Below, piece by piece: positions 13,141 to 25,370 of a stretch of 64,000 nucleotides of DNA (its first letter is position 1; each line of letters starts with the position of its first letter). Position numbers and translations under genes: made by a program. The stretch is from Paguma larvata (lineage: Eukaryota; Chordata; Mammalia; Carnivora; Viverridae), in contig CM057836.1 in assembly GCA_030068075.1 (NCBI GenBank), positions 69,911,788 to 69,975,787 of the forward strand. Reading direction: 5' to 3'. Under the pieces are notes generated by a model, which was given only the letters and a program-made list of their open reading frames with translations, was not told where the DNA came from and ran no database searches.

Positions 13141-14277
13141 ATGCTAAACTACATTTCCCAGAATTCCCTATGTGCTTCCCATCATGATGGGCCACCAGGA
13201 AGATTCTTGGAAATAGAGATTAAGGGAAACTCTAGCCATTTTTTGTCACTCTTGCACTTTGTTGCTGATCTGCTTATTCAGCTCACTGCTATGGAGCAGC
13301 CACTGGGCCTGCAAATGATCTATCTTCCCCTGGATCCTCCAGGCTTTCTGATTCCTAGGCCAGGTGCATGTGCTTCATTCCATGATGAGGAACCTCAGCT
13401 GCTGCAGAATTCTTTTATGATCAAAAGGTGAGAGGCAACAAGATTGAGATAGGGCTCAGTTTGATCTTGTGGGGTTCCATCTCCTGCTGTGGCTTCTAGC
13501 ATGCTAGTGATCTTCCCTTTATCACTGCCTCCCTTGTGGACTTAAGGTTCAGCATCAGGTGTATGCCTGGATCTGCTGCTTTAGTTATACCCTAATTTGT
13601 AGAAGATAGAATCTACCATACAGCATGCATGCAGATTATAATGTTAAGAACATAGCAGCCTTGGAATTAGAGCTCATTTTATCCTAAATCCATGATAATC
13701 CAGGACACTATACTATCTCTCCAGGCTCCATTTATTCCTGTTAATTAGGGTTCGTTCTAAATCCTAAGTATTGGGCTTATTATAAGAATTGGGTAAGAAA
13801 GTAGGTGTTAAGTGCCTAGTGTTATAGCGGGCTTGGCAAATTTTAATTTAGTTTACCTTTCTCCCCCCAGACCAATGCCCAGTTCTCTTGACCCTTGATC
13901 TAGAACTCGTTCCATTATACCATATTTTTCCTAATAAATAACTATACTTCCCATATCTATTTTCTTGCAAGACCCAATCTTGAAAACCTGGATCATAAGA
14001 ACCAACCATAAATCTCAACCAAGCACTGTTCCATCAGCACCTCACAAAGCTCTGAGATTCCGCTCAGAGTATCCTCTTTCCATGTTGAGGCCAATGTTAC
14101 TTCCTCTTGCCTTATGACAAACATTTCCTAGCTTTGTCCCAAATGAATTAACAAAGAAATTCTTACAGGGCTGGAAGAAAAAGCAATCATTTCTACCTAT
14201 GTGCCCTGGTGCTATCTTGCTTTGTTGCGAGCACCAAGTGAACAATAGAATGGTTATCTTTAGAAATAATCTAGCCC

Positions 14278-14462
14278 ATGGTGCCTGGCTGGCTCAGTTC
14301 GTTAAATGTACAACTGTTGATTTTGGCTTAGGTCATGATCTCACCATTCGTCAGATGGAGCCCTGCATCAGGCTCTGTACTGGAAGTGGATTTTCTCTCT
14401 CCTCTCTCTCCCTGACCCTCCCCAACTCACAGTCTCTCAAAATAAACAAACTTGAAAAAAAT
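14278..14462 (+). mobile_element. CAN-SINE, diverged
   Basis: Head 'ggtgcctggctggctcagtt', core 'ggcttaggtcatgatctcac', and an A-rich tail ending near 14462. Possible target duplication 'taatctag' / 'tagtctag' on the two sides. Confidence 0.88.
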
Positions 14463-14474
14463 AGTCTAGACCTA

Positions 14475-14735
14475 TGATCTTCAGTACAGTAGCCACTAGC
14501 CACATGTGGGTACTGAGCACTGGACATGTGGCTAACCTGTATGAGACATGCTATAAGTGCAAAAGACAAATAGTTACTGCAAAGAAAAATAAAGAACGTA
14601 TAGTATCTTGGTATTTTTTTTTACTGGCCACCTGCTGGAACAATACTATTTTGAACACCTTAAGTGTATTTAAAATTAATTTCATCTATTTCTTTGGACA
14701 TTTTTAAATGGAGCTACTAAAACCCTTAATATTAC
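14475..14735. repeat. DNA-transposon-like fragment (family uncertain)
   Basis: 'agccactagccacatgtggg' with 'actgagcactggacatgtgg' belongs to a common mammalian medium-reiteration element with a palindromic TAGCCACATGTGGCTA end. I recall it as a DNA-transposon relic but cannot name the family. Confidence 0.45.
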
Positions 14736-14739
14736 ATAT

Positions 14740-17700
14740 GTAGGTCATGTTTGTGGTTCATGTTATGTTTCTCTTGGAGAACACTGGTATAACACACTGC
14801 ATGAAAATAAAGCATTTTCCATTTAGTCGTTTCCTCTCTGGCCTCCACACCAGTTCGTCACACTGTTGAGTATCCCAACTCCAACTGCAGCCATACTTCA
14901 TCCGAGTTTGTGTCCAAATAGAATAGGTTTCTGAATTTGGACTCAAAACCAAGTAGCAGCTAAATTAAAACTAGGATACAGTATTAATTATTTCACAACA
15001 TAGCTGTTGAGGACACACTGGTTTAATAGATAGTGGTTCTGACAGGCTAAAATATGTTTAAAGATAAATACATACCAAGAGAAGCTAGTAAGACTTTTGT
15101 TCCATTGTGTTAGCACTACAACGCTTCCTGGTAAGAGACAAAACTTTTCTCAAAAAAGTAAACATATGTATAGGGAGCTATATATAATGCTTCTCAACTC
15201 TTAAGTCTTAAGGGAAAAACATTTTCTACATTTCCGGTGTTTGAATAAAAACAAGTACAGTCCAGTGTATCACTCTTTTCCCATTAAAAAAAAAAAGAAG
15301 AAAGAAGAAGAAAATTATTGATTATACAGCTAACCCCTCAAGGCTACACCTCAAAGTGGTGCTTCAGTCCCAGAGTGGTAACAAAACAAAACAAAAAACA
15401 AACAAAAAAAAAAAAAACACACCAAAAGAAATCAAGTATTATTCAAGTTGTTTTTCTAAAATTTTTATTTCAAATCTCTAACACCAGACCTCTACAGAGG
15501 AGCAGTATCTCCCAGAGATTTTTCAAGTACCCATGACTCCAGAGATGATACTCAAAATATTAACGGTACTGATCTCTCAGAATGAACACTGGGTGTCAAC
15601 AATCCATTTGGCCATCCTTGTGCAAACAGGGTGACTAGCTGCCCTGCTTAAGCTTCTCCGCCACACTCTGACCTCAACCTGGACCTTGCATCCATTGCTC
15701 TCTCCTCAAATTTTCACCTACCTAGAACTCCTTCAGTCCCATCCTGGCCAGTCTCTCATACCACCTTCCTCTCCTCCCATTTTGCTCCAGATTCTCTTTC
15801 ACTGCCTAAGAAGCAGTCAGACAATATAAAGTGTTCCCCAAAGGGATCAGAACAAAGAGACAGAGGGAGAAAACCCAGAAGCTTTTTGCCAGCAGAATGA
15901 AATGATGGACTAGATACACAGACTAATACATTTTTTATCTTGCCACTTACAGAAACAGTACTGATGGGGAATGGAGGTTATGACGCCCCAGACTATTGTA
16001 CTACAAGACTCAGTGGTTAACAAAACATCGAGAACCCTTCAGACTTTGTTTTGGAAGGGGTACATGGAGAGAAGACTAAACAAGAGGAAAGGCTCTTCTG
16101 TACTTGCATCACCAAGATGCTGCAGATCTTATCAGAAGTGATACTCTGCCTTATTTTGGCCAGCATCATATAGTATTCAATAGGAAATCATAAAAAAATT
16201 ACTGAAACTGATTTTTTAATTCTGGGGTGATAGTCCTAAGAGTTGGAATCAGTATTTTATTAGGAAAGTTCATAAAGACAATTGAAGAATGAACTTTCAG
16301 CTTCTTAATATTAAAGGGCATTGGAGAAAGACAAATATATAGGATGTTTTGTTTAATATGTAACATTAAAAAAAAGAAAGTCAGCACAAAGCAAAGCCCA
16401 GCCATGAGGCTGTGCTAACTCATCCCATCAAAATGGTTTCAGCTTAAGTAACAGAAATCCCAACTAAGAATGGCTTCAACAATAAAGCCAATATAAGATG
16501 CTCCTAACTTGGATGGGCAGCTCAATGATCTCAAGGATCCTGAACCTTTCCATGTTTTTGCCTTGCCACCGTGTTCACTCCTGATTCTTCCTTGGTAGCA
16601 AGGCTGTAGCAATTCTATACACCACATCCAAGTATGACCAAATCCAGAAACAAAAGGTAGATCTTTACTTCCCTGTCTCTCTCTTTTCAAAGGGAAGAAA
16701 ATGTCTCCCAAAAGACCCTCAGCAAACAGCTTTTCCTATCTATTGTCCCAGATTACTACCCTGGAAGCAAGAGAGATGGCAAAAATGAACTCTGCTACAG
16801 TTAGCCTCTGTAGTGGAAAAACAGCTCTGTTATCTAGAAAGGTGTAAGGGGAAGTCTCAGTGGGAGGAATGTTGGGTATGCAATCCCATCCTACAACTGA
16901 ATTTAACCCAAATCCTTTTCGATGGGATGAAACCATGGCATTCAAGGTCAAGCAGCATAAGACACTTTCACACCTCAAATTTTATGTTCTCATCCCTCAC
17001 TCCTTTCTCCCTCCACCCATAGCCCATATTCCAGCTTCTCCTCCCTATGTTAGTCTGTCCTTCCTGGAACAAACTCTAGAAGCTACTTAGATCTTAAGGC
17101 AACCACTGGAGTCAGATATTACATAAGAGATGTTCATTCAAGGCAAGATATGGAAAATGAAAAGAACAAAGAGAAGGGATAAAAGAAAAAAAGCAACTAC
17201 AAAGACAGGAAAAGGGGAGAAATGAGAAGAGAAAAAGGCAAGACAAGTTAAAGAAACGAGCAATGCAGAAGGGAGCCAGGTCCAGATTGTATCTTATTAG
17301 ACTGGTACTTGCCCATCTCGGTCTTTAAACCCTTTTGACTTGTTGAAAAGAGTTCAACTCAAAACACTTAATGGGCTCAGCCTTAGATTCCAGTAGAGAG
17401 GTCCACTGGTCATACCATCATGTTCCAGATTTCCCCCATACCATCATCTAGTTTAAGGATGAGTAATAAGAAAATATTTCTGAAGGTCTCTAAAGCCTCC
17501 TCACTTCAGACATCAGAAAATGTAAGGAAGGCTCAAGCCTTTCCATGACGTAAAGTCTTCCTAATATTCTGTTCTCACCAACAGCATTATCCACAGTCAT
17601 TTGAGCTCTCTTCTTGGATAGATAGGCCTCAAAAATATACTGAATCCTGAAATTGTAATACCACTCTATTTATGTGCTCTTGATTCCTTTTCTTAACATA

Positions 17701-18550
17701 AGATTCCTTGAATCCTGAAACATTCCTTATAAATAAACCTAAAAGGAGAAGAATATAAAAATCCTATTTTTAGTGATGTGCACCACATAAGATACAAAGA
17801 GAATTTTGGATCTGCCTTTAGTGAACTTTCAGGCAATTTTACCTACGTGTATCATTAGCCAGGGTCATTAAACTTCCAGGTATTAATGAGTCATATGAAG
17901 ATGAGATATGTGTAGACAAGGTCTTAAGTTGTTTCATTCCTTTACATTCACAAAGCCATACCACAGGGCTCTTATCTGTAAGTAAGTAAATAAATAAACT
18001 ACCAAATGGCTACGTGTTGCATAAAATAGGGGAGAGGGGGAGGAAGGGGAGGGAGAGAAGAAAGGAAGAATAGAAGAAAACTTGAAAAATATCAGTTAGA
18101 ATACACTGCCTCTATCTATAAAGTTATGGGAACCCTTCATAGGCCACATCCCTGTAGAAATCCCAACAAAGTTCTCTCCTCCGTGTATTCCAAGTAGAAC
18201 ATAGACTACTTCCAACCCAGCCTCCCAAATACCACAGCAAAGGTAGTGTTTCCTCAGGAAATGGCCCAGGAAGACCTCTATCCATCCTGAGCTGATCGAA
18301 CATTAGCTGGTGTTGTAAGCCTTCCTTCCTAGGATATCTGGAGGACTTACAGCAGCTTAGTTTTCTACACTTTCTGTAAACAGCATTAGATCAAAATTCA
18401 AGAGCCAAGTTACTTGTGGGAGAGAGTCTAATCAAACATAATAACTAGCGTTTATAGTTATGCAAATATTTGGTGTTGAGATAAATTAGATCACTGGTGG
18501 CCACTTCCAGAAATCAAAAACCAACTTTAAAGAAGCCTACACAGTTCTGT
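14740..18550. other. Gene-free, mostly unassigned intergenic DNA
   Basis: No exon, RNA gene or young mobile element seen. Low-complexity patches occur at 15285-15312 and 15380-15418 (A-rich) and 18028-18075 (G/A-rich). The section 15640-15800 is C/T-rich with L2-like flavour, and 16430-16760 looks like an ancient repeat I cannot name. Short open frames are scattered and overlap on both strands, with no conserved motif. Confidence 0.5.
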
Positions 18551-18630
18551 TTTCTATCCATTCATTAAGTACATATTTATTGAGCATCTATTGTAAATCA
18601 AATACCATTCCAGTCATTAAAAACACAGTG
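18551..18630 (-). repeat. L2 fragment, left part
   Basis: 'acatatttattgagcatcta' and 'aataccattccagtcattaa' match the L2 block. The element is interrupted by two SINEs and continues at 19073. Confidence 0.7.
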
Positions 18631-18855
18631 GGGAGGAACCTGGATGCCTTAGTCATTTAAACATTTGACTCTTGGTTTCAGCCCAGGTCATGATTTCATG
18701 ATGTGGGAGTTTGAGCCCCATGTCCGACTCTACTCTACCAGTGTGGGCCCTGCTTGGGATTCTCACTCTCCCTGTTTCTGCCCTTCTCCCACTCATGTCC
18801 ACACACTCTCTCTCTCTCTCACAGAAAATAAATAAGTAATCTCTAAAAAATAAAA
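18631..18855 (+). mobile_element. CAN-SINE inserted in L2
   Basis: Diverged head 'gaggaacctggatgccttag', core 'gcccaggtcatgatttcatg', tail 'aaaataaataagtaatctct'. The left target copy is 'aaaaacacagtgg' (18618-18630) and the right copy lies beyond the second SINE (19073-19085). Confidence 0.85.
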
Positions 18856-18858
18856 TAA

Positions 18859-19072
18859 GGGGCCCCCGGGTGGCTCAGTCAATTAAGCATCCAACTTCGG
18901 CTCAAGTCATGATCTCATGGTTGGTGAGTTCAAGCCCTGTATCAGGCTCTCCACTGTCAGCATAGAACCCGCTTTGGGTCCTCTGTCGCCTTCTCTCTCT
19001 GCCCCTCCCCTACTAATTCTGTAAATAAATAAATAAATAAACTTTAAAAAAAAACAAAATAAAATAAAATAT
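18859..19072 (+). mobile_element. CAN-SINE inserted in the tail of the previous SINE
   Basis: Head 'ggggcccccgggtggctcag', A-rich tail with AAATAAATAAATAAA to about 19072. No copy of the L2 target lies between the two SINEs, so this one landed in the A-rich tail of the first. Confidence 0.9.
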
Positions 19073-19450
19073 AAAAACGTAGTGGTAAATAATCAGACAA
19101 GTTCTGCCCTTGTTAAGTTTACATTCTAGCAGAGGTAACAGAAGATATATAAGCTAAGTAACATATTGAATGCTAGACAGTGACAAGTACTAATGACAGA
19201 ACACAAGTCAGGGGAAAAGGGTAGGGTATGAAATGTCAGAAAACAATTTAAAGGTCTCCCTGAAAGGGTGACTTTTGACTAAAGACAGGAAAGTAGTAGA
19301 AAATGGTAAATGTGGATATTGAAGGAAGGATGTTCCAGAGGGAACAGCAAGTTCAATGCAAAAGGCTAGGGGTAAGCTTGTTGTGTTCCAGAAAAATAAG
19401 GTCAGTGTGTCTGGAGCAGAGAAAATGGAATGGGACAAAAATATGAAGTA
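19073..19450 (-). repeat. L2 fragment, right part
   Basis: Continues the interrupted L2: 'aagtttacattctagcagag', 'ggatgttccagagggaacag', 'caagttcaatgcaaaaggct' and 'gtgtctggagcagagaaaat' occur in the standard L2 order. Frames open on the minus strand here are part of it. Confidence 0.75.
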
Positions 19451-19537
19451 TAGGGAGCCAGATTATTTGGTTTTCTTTACTTCTGAAAAGGTCCAGGTAG
19501 AGTAACAGAAAATATTATCTAAAAGGTTATTGTATTG

Positions 19538-19582
19538 AGACACCTGGGCAGCTCAGTCAGTTGAGCATCCGACTCTTAGGGA

Positions 19583-19629
<47 letters not shown>

Positions 19630-19706
19630 CTCCACCTTTTGCCCCTCCCACTGAACGCCCTTGCTCACACTCTCTCTCAAAATAAATAGACATTTAAAAA
19701 AATAAA
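19538..19706 (+). mobile_element. CAN-SINE with internal deletion
   Basis: The head 'gacacctgggcagctcagtc' runs to 'catccgactctta', then passes directly into a (TC)n tract (19583-19627) and a normal SINE end with AATAAATAGACATTTAAAAA. The tRNA-unrelated middle is missing. Confidence 0.82.
19583..19627. repeat. (TC)n microsatellite
   Basis: Nearly pure CT run inside the SINE pyrimidine region. It yields the Arg-Glu repeats in minus-strand translations, which are not protein coding. Confidence 0.95.
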
Positions 19707-19944
19707 AGTTTGTGGTATTAACTAAGCCAATGTGTGTACATTGCCTATCTTGGTCCTGACTGCTAGGAGATCTTGAATTCCAGTCACTTTTCATTTCCTT
19801 TAACAATGTTCTCTACCTCATCATCCTGGTTCCCCCAGCCCCACTTTACCTGTTCCACCATCATCTCTCTACTCCCCACTGTAGCAAAGCTGCTCTCCTG
19901 TGGAGCTGTCACTTCGTAAAGGATATGATAAATGATTCACACCA

Positions 19945-20165
19945 CAGTGATAATAATCTCTTAAATTTCAATGGGCTTTACACATTCTAGAAGACTTTGA
20001 CTTGCATTGGCTCATTAGATTCTCAAAATATTCTTGTGAGGTAGGAAGGGTTCTCTTGTTAGAGAGGAAGATATTGCCATTTAGAGGCTAAGAGGTCTAT
20101 GTGGGGTCACGCAGCTAACAGAAGGCAGAGTGAAACTACAATTTGAGTCTCCTGCTATCCCCTTC
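19945..20165 (-). repeat. MIR element, antisense
   Basis: 'ggctttacacattctagaag', 'ttgtgaggtaggaagggttc', 'ggtcacgcagctaacagaag' and 'gtgaaactacaatttgagtc' follow the reverse MIR order. Confidence 0.78.
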
Positions 20166-21041
20166 CTCGAGTTACATAAAAGTAGAAACATTGCAAACAC
20201 ATGAATCAAGGTCAGTAGACTGTATCAGGCACCTCTAACAGAAAGACCGGACTAGCAACTGAGCAGCTATTACATTTCCATACAGCTCGTGCGAACTGGT
20301 CACGGTGAAACCTTGATGATGTAAATTTAATCAAAGGAACGAGAGAAAAATGGAGTCACAAAGCAAAGCCTAGCATTCAAGTCAGCAGGATTTTTACTAA
20401 TTCCTTGAAACCTCATTTTTCCCCCTGATCCTAAGCGAAATCCTGAGCTCAGAAAAATCCAGGGGAAGAAAAGGCCCATGAAGTATACTCTAACCCAGTA
20501 CAGCCCTAACTCATGGGCCATACTTGGCCATAAGCCAAGGTGGTTAAGAAGTTTCGAAACTCTATTTCCTCAAAAAAGAAATAACCTTTCTGTGTATTTT
20601 TGTTTGTCCTTGAAACAGTCAGCTTTTTTGAAGTAAACAAGACCATTACACGGCCTGCGCCCCTTTCTCTGCCACAATCAGTCATTTCACAAATGAAGCG
20701 ACGTGAGGACAGAAGTGCCCAGAGGTCTGGGCAGCTATGTCCCTGACATCACACCGAAGAATCCCACTCTGGCCTTCCTGTAGCCATGCCTCAGGCCTGC
20801 TAAGCAGTCTCTGAGTCCACAACGTCAAGGGGACATGACCACCCAAGCCTGCATGCCCTGAAACCTCCTACCCCAATACTCAGTATTCTGGCCTTCTCCT
20901 CCCCATAGCAAGCCACACCCCCAGTGTACATACCACAAGGTCTGAAGATTGTTGTTTGCAGAATGTTAATAGAGCATAGACATGCAGGCTGGAGCTCACC
21001 ATGTATGCTAGATGGAATCAGGATGGAAAGAGAAGTGAAGA
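20166..21041. other. Unassigned intergenic sequence
   Basis: No repeat family or exon recognised. The part 20640-20900 is somewhat richer in G+C than the surroundings, but I see no CpG island and no conserved coding frame. Confidence 0.4.
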
Positions 21042-21243
21042 GGGGCACCTGGGTGGCTCAGTCAGTTAAGTGTCTGACTCTTGGTTTTGGCTCAGTCATG
21101 ATCTCACAGTTTTCTGAGTTCAAGTCCCTCATTGGGATCTGCACTGATAGTGTGGAGCCTGATTAGGATTCTCTGTCTCCTCTCTCTGCCCCTCCCCCAC
21201 TCATGCAGTCTCTCTCAAAATAAATAAACTTAAAAAAAAAAGA
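21042..21243 (+). mobile_element. CAN-SINE
   Basis: Full-length: 'ggggcacctgggtggctcag' head, pyrimidine-rich 3' part, tail 'aataaataaacttaaaaaaa'. Confidence 0.93.
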
Positions 21244-21244
21244 A

Positions 21245-22110
21245 GAGGAAGAAAAGAGAGGAGCTGCAGGTCACTACCTCTATTTGCACACTTACCTAAG
21301 TCCTACAGATGTTCACAGTAGTATGCACAATAAAAATGGAGATAAAGGATGCCCTCCTATCCACACTACTGAGAGAACTACTCAAGGTTTTCAAGTTTTT
21401 TCCTAGATGAAGTACTTTTTGTTTTTAGATCAAATATACAAACTGCAATCACAACAGTATCCACAAAGCCTCAAGGAGATGGGGTACAGCAGGGAACAAG
21501 GGGAGAAACCTTTTCAGGGTCCCTGCTACTTCCCTTGCCCACAGTTGCTCTGTGGTCTGTGAGACCATGAGGACTCCAATCTGTGAGAACAGATCAGGGA
21601 GCCAGAGGTGAAGGGGCCCTGATGCCGACAGTAAGACAAAGTAAACAAAACAGCTCCCTCCAACATGCCATCTCCTCACTGTGACAGCCCCCAAGTAAAG
21701 CCAAATCTAGTTAGAAGATAACAAACAAGTGGTATAACTAAGAAGAGAGTCCACTTTGTCAACATGTAGCCATAATTTACTAATTTCCAAAACTATTCCC
21801 ATGCCTCTGAAGTCTTCCCACTTCTTCACTATTCTACTGCCTTTTTCAAACATTTCCTCCTGCAATGTGCCTTGTCTTTCAGGTTGTCATGTCTTTGCCC
21901 GTGCTATGCTCCCTGCCTAAAAGGCCATCCTGACAGTTGCCAGCCTGATCGGCCTACTCCATCTATTAAAAAGGCATTTCAAACATGGCTTTTCCATTCA
22001 GCATAAATTGATTAAGCACCAGCTAGGGAGCAGGCACTGTGATAGGCAGCAGGATTACAAAAATGAGTAGAAGGTCTTCTATTTCCCTACAGGAACTGGC
22101 TCAGGAAACT
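21245..22110. other. Intergenic sequence with L2-like traces
   Basis: 21245-21780 is unassigned. 21780-21985 is C/T-rich and L2-like ('tgctatgctccctgcctaaa'). 21990-22110 resembles the L2 block again ('aagcaccagctagggagcag', 'gataggcagcaggattacaa'). Confidence 0.4.
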
Positions 22111-22114
22111 GACA

Positions 22115-22966
22115 AGGGAACATGTAATTCCATCCATGCAGGAGTTCATCGCCACTAGACCTCCCTTACAAGGAATGCTAAAGGGCACTCTTCAACTGGC
22201 AGTAACAAGATACTAATTAACATTGTAAAAATCTATCAATGTATGTGTAAAACTTACTGGTAATTGTAAATACATAGTCAAAGTCAGGTTGTCTAATATA
22301 ATTGTGGTGTGTAATTCACTTACAGTTAGTTTAAAAGTTAAACAAATGTATGAAAATAATCTGCTATTGAATACAAAATACAAAAAAATATATTAATGGT
22401 AACATCAATAACCTAAAACAGGGGAGGGGTAGTGGGGAGTAAAGCATTTATGTATGCTAATACAGGCTGTTAACAGCTTAAAATAGGAGATTACAAATTT
22501 AAGATCTTTTATGTAAGCTTTGTGGTAACCACAAAGGAAAAACCTATGGTAGATAAAATAGATTATGACAAAGGAGCCAAACCATACCACCACAAAAGTC
22601 ATCAAATCACGAAGGAAGACAACAAAAAGGAACCAAGAATCTACAAAAGCGTCAGGAAACAACAAAAGAGCAATATTAAGTCCTTACCTATCAATAATTA
22701 TTTAAACATGAAGAGGTTCAATTCTCCAACAAAAGACATACCATGTCTGATGGATGAGACAAGATCCAGTAATATGCTGCCTATAAAAGACTCAGTTTAG
22801 CTTTGAGAACACACAGACTGACAATGAAGAGATGGTAAAGATATTTTTAAAAAAAATACATTAGTGTAACACACAAAATAAACTTTAAGCCAAAAATGGT
22901 CAAAAGGAACAAAAGGTTATTACATAATGATGAAGAAGTCAATTCATCTGGAAGATAGAAGAATTA
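22115..22966 (+). mobile_element. Old full-ish L1 (L1M type), 5' segment
   Basis: The L1 section starts around 'ctagacctcccttacaagga' and runs through 'taacatcaataacctaaaac', 'aagctttgtggtaaccacaa', 'tcaattctccaacaaaagac' and 'atatgctgcctataaaagac'. This is the upstream and endonuclease part of L1 ORF2 in + orientation. Many stops and frameshifts. The open frame at 22522-22800 is a decayed piece of ORF2. The element is interrupted at 22967 by two SINEs. Confidence 0.75.
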
Positions 22967-23188
22967 GGGGCACCTGGGTGGCTCAGTCAGTTAAGTGTCC
23001 AACTCTTGGTTTCAGCTCAGGTTATGACCTCACAGTTTGAGTTTGAACCCCATATCGAGCTCCACGTTAACAGTGCAGAGCCTGCTTGGGATTCTCTCTC
23101 ACTCCCTCTGTCTCTGCTCCTCCCCTGCTCATGCTTAAGCTCTCTTTTTCTCTCTTTCAAAATAAACTTTAATTTGAAAAAAGAAGAT
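22967..23188 (+). mobile_element. CAN-SINE, first of a same-site pair within L1
   Basis: 'ggggcacctgggtggctcag' head; tail ends near 23184. Target copies 'agatagaagaattag' (about 22952-22966) and 'agataaaagaattag' (23185-23199) flank it. Confidence 0.92.
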
Positions 23189-23205
23189 AAAAGAATTAGA
23201 ATATT

Positions 23206-23411
23206 GGTGAGCCTGTGTGGCTCAGTTAGTTAAGCGTCCAACTTCAGCTTAGGTCATGATCTCACATAGCCCCACATCGGGCTCTGTACTGATAACTCAG
23301 ATTCTTTGTCTCCCTCTGGTTCAGATTCTTTGTCTCCCTCTCTGTCTCTACTGTCCCCCCACTAGTACAGTCTCTGTCTTTTGAAAATAAATAAATGTTT
23401 TAAAAAATTTA
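23206..23411 (+). mobile_element. CAN-SINE, second of a same-site pair within L1
   Basis: Head 'ggtgagcctgtgtggctcag'. Contains a local duplication of 'cagattctttgtctccctct' (about 23298-23340). It is flanked by a perfect 17-bp target duplication, aaaagaattagaatatt, at 23189-23205 and 23412-23428. Confidence 0.93.
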
Positions 23412-25115
23412 AAAAGAATTAGAATATTTATGCACCTAACATCATAGCATCTGAATATATAAAACAATAATAGAACTGAAAGGAGAAATTAACAGCAATA
23501 CAATAGTTAAGAATTTTAATACTCAATTTTCAATGGATACATCATCTTGAAAGAGAATCAATAAGGAAACTGAGGATTTGAACAACACCCAGACTAACTA
23601 GACTGGGACATATACACAACATTCCATCCAACAGTACCAGAACACATTCTTCTCAAACACACACTGAATGCTTTCTATGATAAATTTGATGTCAAGACTG
23701 AAAACAAGTATCCGCAAATTCAAGATGACAGTAATATCATGAAAGTGATATAAAATATCACTCCTGAACACAACAGTATAAAACTAGACATCAGTAACAA
23801 AAGGAGAGCTGGAAAGTTAAACTCCACACACTTGAACATCCAATGTATCAAAAAAGAAATCAAAATTTAAAAATTATCTTCAGTCAAATGAAAATATAAC
23901 ATAACAAAACTTACGGGATGTGGCATAAGTGTCCTAAGTGGAAAGTTTATATTGTTGTCTACATTAAGAAAAAAGAAAAATCTCAAAGAACCTAACTTTA
24001 CACCTTAAAGACCTAGAAAAAGAACTAAGCCAAACTTGGAAGAAAGTAAATAAAGATCAGACCAATTCAATGAAAGAGTCAAGAAGAAAACAACTAAAAG
24101 GATTCAAAAACTAAGAGTTGGTGCTTTGACAAGATCAACGAAACTGACAATCTTTAGATAGACCAAGAAAAAGAAATAAAATTATAAATGTAAAAAAAGA
24201 CATTACAACTATTACTACAGAAACGCAATGGATCATAAAAGACCATTATGAACAACACTATGCCAACAAATTGGACAACCTAAGAGAAAAGGATGAATTC
24301 TTATAAACCTACAACCTACAAAGACTAAATCATGATAAAATAGAAAATCTATATAGGTCAATAAGAGATTGAATCAAAAACCTCTCAACAAAGAAAAGCT
24401 CAAGACCAGATGATTTCACTGGTGGATTATACCAAACATTTAAACAATTAATGTTCTGCTTCTCAAACTCTTCCAAAAATTGAGATAAGAGAACACTCCC
24501 AATTTTATGAGGCCAAAATTACCCTGGTACTAACGTCACATAAGTACACAACAATAAAACCACAGTCCAATATTCCTGACAAATACAAATGCAAACATTA
24601 TCAGCAAAGTTGTAGAAAACCATATTCAACCTCAATATTTAAAAGATCATACATCATAATCAAGTGAGATTCATTCTTGGGGTTCAAGGATGGGTCAAAA
24701 TGGTTAATAGATAAGATACATCCTATAAATATATTGAAAATTACAACTCATGTTCATCTCAACAGATACAGAAAAAGATTTTGTCAAAATTGGACATTTA
24801 TTCATGATAAAAACATTTAACAAATTGGGTATAGAAGAAATGTACCTTAACATAATAAAGACCATGTCCAAGAAGTTCTGACTACTCCAAGCCATCTATA
24901 GATTCAATGTAGTCTTAATCAAGATTCTAATGTCATTTCTTTTTTTATAGAAATAGAAAAAAAATCCTAAAATTTGTATGGAACCACAAAAAATCCTGAA
25001 TAACCAAAGCAGCTCTGAAAAGACTAAAACTGGACGCATCACACTTTTTGATTTTAAACTGTATTACAAAGCTATAGTAATCAAGACAGTGGTACTGGCA
25101 CAAACACACACACAT
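23412..25115 (+). mobile_element. Old L1, ORF2 middle segment
   Basis: Continues the interrupted LINE-1: 'tatgcacctaacatcatagc' (endonuclease/RT linker), 'gccaacaaattggacaacct' and 'gatgatttcactggtggatt' (reverse-transcriptase region), then 'atggaaccacaaaaaatcct' and 'tcaagacagtggtactggca'. Decayed; no long open frame. Confidence 0.85.
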
Positions 25116-25330
25116 GGGGTTCCTGGGTGGCTCAGTCGGTTGAGCGTCTGACTTCAGCTCAGGTCATGATCCAGCTGTTTGTGAGTTCTAGCACCACATC
25201 CGGCTCTGTGCTGACAGCTCAGAGACTGGAGCCTGCTTCGGATTCTGTGTCTCCCTCTTTCTCTCTGTCCTTCCACTGCTCATGCTCTCTCTCCCTCTCC
25301 CTCATAAAAGAAACATTAAAAAAAATTTCA
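25116..25330 (+). mobile_element. CAN-SINE inserted in L1
   Basis: 'ggggttcctgggtggctcag' head to an AAAAAAATTT tail. It interrupts L1 ORF2 between 'ctggcacaaacacacacaca' and the later 'ggagcagaatcaagagccca'. Confidence 0.92.
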
Positions 25331-25331
25331 A

Positions 25332-25333
<2 letters not shown>

Positions 25334-25367
<34 letters not shown>

Positions 25368-25370
25368 CCC
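25334..25370. repeat. (CA)n microsatellite
   Basis: ACACAC run directly behind the SINE tail. A shorter CA patch precedes the SINE (about 25101-25113), so the target duplication seems to include CA-rich L1 sequence. Confidence 0.95.

Larger units (their letters stand above)
12665..14277 (+). other. FSHR: FSHR 3' UTR and downstream flank
   Basis: The sequence just after TAA is presumably 3' UTR, but I cannot fix its end. AATAAA motifs occur near 13933 and further on at about 14805, and neither is supported by other evidence. The interval contains two antisense MIR-like stretches (about 12735-12840 and 12925-13045), an L2-like stretch starting with 'ttcattcattcaacaaatat' (13073-13140), and otherwise unassigned sequence. 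The open frame at 13141-13431 lies in diverged non-coding sequence and shows no family signature. Confidence 0.5.

Noticed and set aside
12665..14830. FSHR polyadenylation site at the AATAAA near 13933 or near 14805
   Set aside because: Either could be chance in AT-rich DNA; without transcript data neither can be assigned.
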